Origin: Maea johnstoni
Lineage: Eukaryota; Annelida; Polychaeta; Spionida; Magelonidae
Assembly: GCA_963942565.1 (NCBI GenBank)
Contig: OZ012699.1
Location: 27,343,467-27,407,466, forward strand
Length of the DNA stretch: 64,000 bases
Reading direction: 5' to 3'
The position numbers and the translations under genes are program-made. Within the stretch, counting starts at the first letter, position 1. Each line of letters opens with the position of its first letter. The notes beneath the pieces are model-generated. The model did not search any database. It was not told the DNA's origin and saw only the letters and a program-made list of their open reading frames with translations. Positions 56,133 through 64,000 of this stretch are shown here, piece after piece.

Positions 56133-57133
56133 TTCAGTTCTCTTGTCTTAGTACTCACCACATTTGACAAAGAGTATTCACAATGAGTTATTTACTTTGA
56201 AGAAACTTCAGGCTTGTCTAGTAACAGAGCTGTGAGATGGCCTTGGTAAAGGTGAACTACATTAGAAGATTAAGCATGCAACAAACTAAGAGAGGGTTGA
56301 AGAACAAAATGAAAAGATATTTTTGATCTTAGATTATTATTCAGCATCAGAAGATACACTCATTCTACATTCATCATGTATTTTAAAACAGTCACCAGAA
56401 GTTCCTGAAGTGTTCAGCTTGTAGATTACCAACAGGGTTGATATCATACCAGCTGATGCTGGGGTTTCATCTCGCATTGGGCTAGCTAGGCTGATGTACA
56501 GTGTACGTAGCAATGAAAAGGTGTGGAATCAGGAAACATTTTTTGAAAGTCCAAAGACTATCTAAATACACTTAACAAAAGTATATAGGAGGAGATACAT
56601 GTTGCCATAATCAGCATTCATTTTAGTTAGAATTAGAATAAGTAACTGAAACTAGTCTGTAGTATTATTGAAAGCAGAACAGACTGGGATCACATACAGC
56701 TCTGTCAATTGATGTTAGACCACACATTTAACTGGATCCTCATCTGGTATCTCGTAGGTATAAATAGACTGGTTTTATACTGTGTACCTGTATCTTATTT
56801 TTGAGTGTATGTATTGCATGTATGAAATAGAGACTGAAATAAATTGTATCTTATTTCAAAATGTTATGAATAGTCCTTACAAATGATTAATTGCTGTTTA
56901 ACCCTTGAGTATTGTAATGATTCTGCATCTATCTAGGGAAGATGGGTTATAGGGAGTCAGGTTCCTGAATCTTGTTCCCTTTTATTGTGGTATCGCTGCA
57001 GGCCTCAGGGTGAAAGTGTTAATGGTGGTTTGTTTGGATCACTGGAGGACTGGAAGTACTGACCGTGGTGATTGCCAACTGCTCGGTATCCTCAATGGCT
57101 AGAGGCTTATATAGTCTACATAGACACGCCGAT

Positions 57134-57440
57134 CAGTGTCTTAGCCAGGATTTAGAAACTGGGTGCCTAAAATTGTCAGTTGTAGAATTTTTGAGCGTCC
57201 AAATCTTTACGGTGGATCACAATATACTCATATTTCAATCTTAAACATGTATAAATTCATCAAAAAAATGCATGATATCATTAAGCAATGTCATGGGAAT
57301 AAAAAGATGAAAAAAATTCAATTATAAGCTTGATATTGAGATTTTTAGAAATTCCACAAAATATTTTTGGGTGTTCTGAGGGGTTCATATAAAGGGTTTG
57401 GGTGTCCAAAAAGGCACCCAGATGCCTGACTAAGACCATG
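57134..57440. mobile_element. hAT-type MITE with intact 8-bp TSD (right copy)
   Basis: Flanked by perfect direct repeats ACGCCGAT at 57126-57133 and 57441-57448, the length typical of hAT elements. Ends CAGTGTCTTAGCCAGG and CTAAGACCATG. Present at the same place in both diverged flanks, so it inserted before the older duplication. Confidence 0.82.
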
Positions 57441-57545
57441 ACGCCGATGATGGAGAAATGTGGGAGGTGTGGGTTATCAGTAGGTCTTTTGACAGAGAGA
57501 CAGTGTGGTTCCGTCTAACTCTTGCTGATCCTGAGGGTCCACCCT

Positions 57546-57923
57546 CATTAGAGAGATTGGGCTATCCAGTTTCCGACAACGGGAACGGGATAGGCGACGA
57601 TGATGTCACCATAGAATGTGTTGACGTCATCGTTTCCCACTTAGCTCGACTCTGCGCAGTTCTCAACACCCGACATAAACTGGCTGTATCCCGTAAGTAT
57701 CGAACGGCGTAGCTTCGTGCTAAATTTATGGTGTAATTACTATGACGACATCTATTGACAAATTCAACAACTACATTTTAGACATCTATTGACAGATACT
57801 TATCCCGACGGCATAGCCCAACCTTGGATACGATGTTCCAACATCAAGATCAGGAATGGCATAGAAGGTGATATGCTAACCTGATCTCGATGTCGGAAAC
57901 GGGATAGCCCAACCTCTCTAATG
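57546..57923. mobile_element. 378-bp MITE present only in the right copy
   Basis: The first ten bases CATTAGAGAG and last ten CTCTCTAATG are perfect complements, and the inverted match continues as ATTGGGCTATCC and TTTCCGAC to about 30 bases. The left copy (14370-14385) reads straight through as CCTCAATGTCTC, an empty site. The exact target duplication is ambiguous because the end palindrome overlaps the flank. Internally GACATCTATTGACA occurs twice. An 84-codon frame at 57458 crosses its left end and is not a gene. Confidence 0.78.
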
Positions 57924-57933
57924 TCTCACCCAC

Positions 57934-57935
<2 letters not shown>

Positions 57936-57981
<46 letters not shown>
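57936..57981. repeat. CT microsatellite (right copy)
   Basis: Equivalent of 14394-14472 and shorter; it follows directly on the right end of the MITE at 57546-57923. Confidence 0.95.
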
Positions 57982-57984
<3 letters not shown>

Positions 57985-58657
57985 AACAACTCCCATATCT
58001 CAAGAGACTGATCACATGGGTATCCTCAAACGATCGCCTCAACTGCTTAGGGGCTGATCAGACCTCAACCGCTGACCTCTCTCTCTACGCTATTCATATA
58101 GCGATCAGGCCAACTCACTTATAGGTATCCAGCGGAGACTCAAAAGTAAACCTGACACTTGGGAGCGTACCACATGAGTCTATAAGAAAAGTGCAATGCT
58201 GGTGCGAAGCACGAGGTATAGATAAGTTCATGGAAACCGCAGATCCCTCCCTGCAGAGCTTGTTGATTCAAATTAATGCCTCTCTTTCACATTTGTTTTC
58301 CATAAGACACCACATGATCCCATGAAAGAAGTGCGATGCACAAGGCATAGATACACCGCCACCATCTTGGATAAGGTGCATCGTTTGTCTCCACTTGTGG
58401 TTATTAAGTAAAAAGTCTATAATTTTACTTTGCAGGGCATGATTAAGGCTTAGAATATTTGGTAGGTGAATTATAAAACTTGCTAGCATTAAATGATATC
58501 ACCTTGTATGAGGTCCATAATGGTGTCTTAGTCTGATAGCAAATATATTTCAACTTTTTCATTGACACTTTTAGGTAATGATGATAGTATGTAGGCACCG
58601 CAGCGGCCGCTACGCGGCGCTGTATGTACTGTTTTGACTTCCCTGAAAAACGTGTAC

Positions 58658-58941
58658 CCGCAGAGGACCTATCTTCGGCTATGGTCTAGCACCGGAACTA
58701 CTTCGAATTGAGTAGTCACACCGGACTTATTTTGTAGTGAAGGGTCTGAAGTGTGTGAGAATCGTAAAAATCCGCACTATCAAGCCTGTCTACTACGTTT
58801 TTCAGAGCGTGAAAAAATTTCTAAATTTTTGATCACATTCTCGCAATCTACGGGAAAAATTACTATAGGTAGTCCTATTCGATTTAGTTATTGCATTTTA
58901 ACTCATTAGATAGACCATAGCCGAATATTTATCCTCTGTGG
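58658..58941. mobile_element. 284-bp MITE with 30-bp inverted ends
   Basis: CCGCAGAGGACCTATCTTCG and then GCTATGGTCTA face the complement of CCACAGAGGATAAATATTCG and GCTATGGTCTA. No clear target duplication. Found only in the right flank. Confidence 0.7.
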
Positions 58942-58949
58942 AGCAACTC

Positions 58950-59565
58950 GCCTATAGATCAGTAATAGTTGCCTCTGACTCAGTCACACTGATTGGCTTA
59001 ACCCTTTCATGACCAATCAGGTCATATCATGGAATAATAATAGATGAATATTAGTCATACAGATATCTTTAATCAGATTATATGTGTATAAAATTTCAAC
59101 ATAGATATTCACTTTATTTAAAATAAAATTAAAATAAGTTATTTAAAATAAAATCATCAAGGTGTCCACCAAAATATACTTGACAGGCAAGATTGATAGT
59201 GATTGCTGTTTCAGGTGTATGCAATCTTAAAAGTTCTTTTTGTTTGCATTAACCCCCCCCCCACCCCCACAATACCCAGGAGTTATGTCCATTCCATATG
59301 GTTGTAGGCCCAGGTGATGTTCAGTTTAACAATTGCAGACAATTATATCCTACTGCAATACCATAGCATTATCTGAACATTATTTTGGCACGCCTGCCAA
59401 CAGGGCAGGGGCTGTGAGATGCACACTTAACTCTGAACCCTGGGTGTGTAGTAGCATATATCTCACAATGTTTATGAAAAAAAATTGCATTCTGTTTAGG
59501 GTTAGGTTAGGATCATATAATCAAAATATATGAAATGATCGCACAAATCAATTACATAGTGCTAT
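58950..59565. other. Stretch without recognised features
   Basis: AT-rich with a short C9 run at 59252-59261. No gene seen. Confidence 0.4.
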
Positions 59566-60050
<485 letters not shown>

Positions 60051-60900
60051 ATATTATTAATATTGTATCCCTGTTGGCTATCCTGTGGCCTAGAATTGTA
60101 AAAAAAATACAAAAAGAATAACAAAGATATGAGGTATGTGGGCTGCAGTTAGAAATTTGGAATATTTGGCCAAATAGTTATTGATTGATATGCAATAAAT
60201 AAACATTTTATTTGAAACTTCATTTATTTGATTTGTTCTTATTTATATTTATTGGGAGTGTTAGAATAATTCTTGTATATGAATTGTAAATGGTTATTTG
60301 CCCTTTTCCTTCAGGGGTTCTATTAGTAAAAGGTATATTTGCTAAGTCATGTCCTATTTTTGCATCACCCCCACACATTTAAATTGACCCTGTTTGAATA
60401 TTTTTTGGACCAGGAGCATGAAACTTACATATTTACATTCCAGGAACTTGTTACTTTCATTTCATGTATTGTTTGTTGCGAGTAAATGGCTGGGAAAAAT
60501 TATAATATGAATTTTCGACTTAAATTGTCATTTTTTCCCATTTTCGGGTAGGGGATACAGCTTTTAGGGTGGCGGTACAGGGTCATACACATTAACTTCA
60601 GACTTCCAATTTTTCTTTTGTGCTTCAATCACCCCTATAGGGTTTATATAACTATTCCTGGAGATATAGCGAGGTGCCTTCTTCATGGACCATGAGGGGG
60701 TACGCATTTTTTGTACTTTTTTAAAAAAGCCATTTTCGGGGCCCTAACATTGCCTTCTTTAAAGTTCTCTGTACTGCTCAATATTTATCCTAGGAATATG
60801 GTACTTATATTCTTGGAATCCTGGGATGATGTGCTTTCATATGATACCTCATTTGTTAGGATTGGATGATGTTAAAAAAATGGTCTGCGGTGCCTAACTT
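60051..60900. other. Stretch without recognised features
   Basis: No gene or repeat end recognised, and no match in the left flank. Confidence 0.45.
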
Positions 60901-61259
60901 AGTATGTGTAAACGTTGGTGAGTTCTACACATTGTTGCAGACTGTTTACTGCAGGCCCTGACATAAATACTAGCCCCATAGCCCAGGACTAGTCATTGAA
61001 GCTAAAGGCTCCTTAACTCGTTATGTGAGTAGCTCAAAAGGGCTAGGTTGAATTAAAATAATAACCAGAAAAGAAGTATGAAATCCTTCACTGGCTCTGC
61101 TCACATGGGTAACAATAACAATTTAACAATTAATTCAACATATTACACTGCATTCTTTGTCATAACACAAATGCAAGGTAAGGGCAGGTCACAAATTAAG
61201 TTTTGGTTGATGATATAGATTTTTTGAAATGGTTCAAATATTTTGTCAACAATATTCAG

Positions 61260-62623
<1,364 letters not shown>

Positions 62624-62639
62624 CAAATTATCTTGATAC

Positions 62640-63095
62640 TATACGATATATTTCCTGTGTTTATGCAATTATGGGTATTTTGGAGGGGGTTGCAAGTAGA
62701 GGGAAATTTCATCTACTCATTATTTTCAGACTTAAGCGGGGAACTAATGCATATAAGTTTCTTAAGATTTCTTCCGGTGACAAGTGCTAGTGCTTCAGGA
62801 TATTTATACTCGCCTGTGCTCGAGGATGTATGTACCTTATCACCTATCCGACGCACTGCTCCACAACTCTCTCAAGCTAATGCAGGGGGCGCAACCAGTC
62901 TAGTGACTCATGCCTCGTACTGTATTTCTATTGGCTGGAGCCTCGGAGTCTTTGCTCTCCCTAGCCACATTACATATGATCCAACTGACGCCTCTGCCGC
63001 CATTCCCGCAACTGTATTCACCCCAAGTTTCATAGAACTTGGCCGATTGGTAAGATCTACAGGCTATAATAGCCTTTCAGATGCCACTATGATGA
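62640..63095 (+). other. Conserved segment, right copy
   Basis: Partner of 17480-17900. The 206-codon frame covering it starts inside a TA microsatellite, so its start is meaningless. It retains ATTGGCTGG and GATTGGTAAGAT. Confidence 0.35.
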
Positions 63096-63429
63096 ATGGC
63101 TTGTAAATTGCAAGCCTTGAAACGTCTGGTGGTGGTCTAGAGCACCACTATATGGCGCCAATCCGTTATAACTTCTCAGACTCGGAATCAGCTCAGTTGT
63201 AAGGAACATTCTCTGTAGTCCGCAGTGGTGAACTGTTAGCGCCTCCGCCTTGTGAAGTGTGTAAAAGGCATGCTAGGGTATACGACAAGCTAACAGTGGC
63301 ATCTAAAATTTAAAATCCATTTAAACTCTTTTAAGATACAATATTACAATAATATAAGAATTCCATGAAACTAAATTTGCCTAAGTTATCCTTGCCAGGC
63401 CTGCTCTTTTACCCAATATACCTTATCTC

Positions 63430-63702
63430 TTCTGTACAGAGCAGCCCTGTACCCAGCAACTGAAAGTTCATTGCATACCGAACTGCCCTATACCTAGTAT
63501 AGTTTTAGTTGTTGGGAACAGAGCTGCACTGTACCCAGCATGTCTCGAAGACAAATGTATAAACAACTTGTGTATAAACAATAAGTGAGTTTAGTCAAGA
63601 AATGACCTGTAATATTTATTATTCCTGATATCCAGGTAGATTAGAATATCACTTCTATTTTATTTCATTCAGAATGTCAGGAATCGATTCGTTTGCAGTT
63701 AA
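63430..63702 (+). repeat. Diverged start of a third gene unit
   Basis: 63430-63540 carries degenerate 41-bp minisatellite phrases (TAGTTTTAGTTGTTGGGAAC, CTGTACCCAGC). 63560-63700 aligns with 8490-8625, the upstream region of the zinc-finger gene (ATAAACAATAAGTGAGTTTA against ATAAACAATAAGTGTGTTTA; CTTCTATTTTATTTCATT). It lacks the 92-bp satellite between the two parts. A further zinc-finger gene would be expected about 1.2 kb beyond the window. Confidence 0.72.
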
Positions 63703-63911
63703 CCCTTATGCTGCTGGTGGCTAATTTGGCCTATACAAAATTATGCAAGAAAACTGAAATATGGGTGAAATATGGGTGAAACCCTAGCAAATGGGTACTC
63801 ATATGAAAGTGCTCAGTGAGGGCTATCCAATGAATACCAACATGACAGGGTTTAGATGTTTTTCAAAAATATTTGCATCTTTGGACAAAATAAGCCCCAG
63901 CATTGGAAGGG
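63703..63911. mobile_element. 209-bp piggyBac-type MITE with TTAA target site
   Basis: TTAA flanks it at 63699-63702 and 63912-63915. Ends CCCTTATGCTGCTGGTGGCT and the complement of CCCTTCCAATGCTGGGGCTT. The related DNA at 8618-8640 reads CTTGTTAAACAACAAACTGG, a single TTAA, which is the empty site. Precise TTAA duplication and CCCTT ends fit piggyBac-type elements. Confidence 0.87.
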
Positions 63912-63915
63912 TTAA

Positions 63916-64000
63916 ACAACTACCTGGAGATCTTAAAATACACAGTTACTGGCACCTAGATCGAGCAACTCTATCGTCGGGTATGCCGTTGTTAACATTC
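63916..64000. other. Window edge
   Basis: Continues the third-unit homology briefly (ACAACTACCTGGAGATC against ACAACAAACTGGAGAGC). TCGAGCAACTCTA at 63962-63974 resembles 19727-19739, so another copy of that repeat may begin here. Confidence 0.4.

Larger units (their letters stand above)
43180..56929 (+). repeat. Right copy of the 13.7 kb near-identical segmental duplication
   Basis: This is the second copy of 1-13738 and carries the same satellites, transposons and zinc-finger gene. Its left limit cannot be set, because the partner sequence left of base 1 is outside the window; 43180 is only the position matching base 1. The block starts inside a foldback element whose left half (42390-43179) is present here. 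Identity this high, in a genome type that is usually very polymorphic, argues for a recent event or an assembly duplication rather than two alleles. Confidence 0.93.

Overview
The window looks like nuclear DNA of a metazoan, probably a marine invertebrate. The reasons are a long C2H2 zinc-finger gene, no operon-like gene packing, a very dense load of small DNA transposons with recognisable target-site duplications (TSDs), a tRNA-type SINE, a DIRS-like fossil, many micro- and minisatellites, and ten poly-G or poly-C runs of 15 to 26 bases. An amphioxus-like chordate is one candidate, but nothing here fixes the species.

Layout. Positions 1-13738 and 43180-56929 are two almost identical copies, in the same orientation, of one 13.7 kb block. 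By eye they differ at a handful of single bases plus length changes in two G-runs and one TA-run. Each copy holds, in order: half of a foldback element, a 268-bp tandem repeat, a palindrome-rich transposon, three 18-bp-spaced palindromes, a 41-bp minisatellite, a 92-bp satellite with higher-order structure, and an intact 589-codon zinc-finger gene (9673-11442 and 52858-54627). Past 13738/56929 the copies still align, but with roughly a tenth of bases changed and private insertions, out to about 17900/63095. This sharp step in identity suggests unequal crossing-over or gene conversion laid over an older tandem duplication. At 63540-63700 a still more diverged piece of the same unit appears, so a third unit probably begins at the right edge.

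Between the two blocks (18-43 kb) there is no convincing host gene. This stretch holds a Mutator-like element with a FAR1/ZSWIM-type transposase remnant (18004-19686), an inverted copy of the 268-bp array carrying two inserted elements (19725-22650), a hAT-type MITE (24904-25299), an 18-bp minisatellite split by a 3.1 kb insertion with an 8-bp TSD (25620-29815), a complex inverted-repeat element with a nested TA-inserting element (30100-33320), G-run-ended repeats, ACT-rich arrays, a Harbinger-type MITE (35967-36156), an 878-bp foldback with TTAA flanks (36419-37296), a SINE (about 38365-38532) and a broken DIRS-like element (39040-40925).

Functionally, the only gene products supported are the two identical zinc-finger proteins. 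They are predicted nuclear DNA-binding regulators with 14 good fingers and a C-terminal tail that repeats a SUMO-site-like IKQE motif. The rest is repeat biology. Divergence figures are by-eye estimates; no alignment or search was run.
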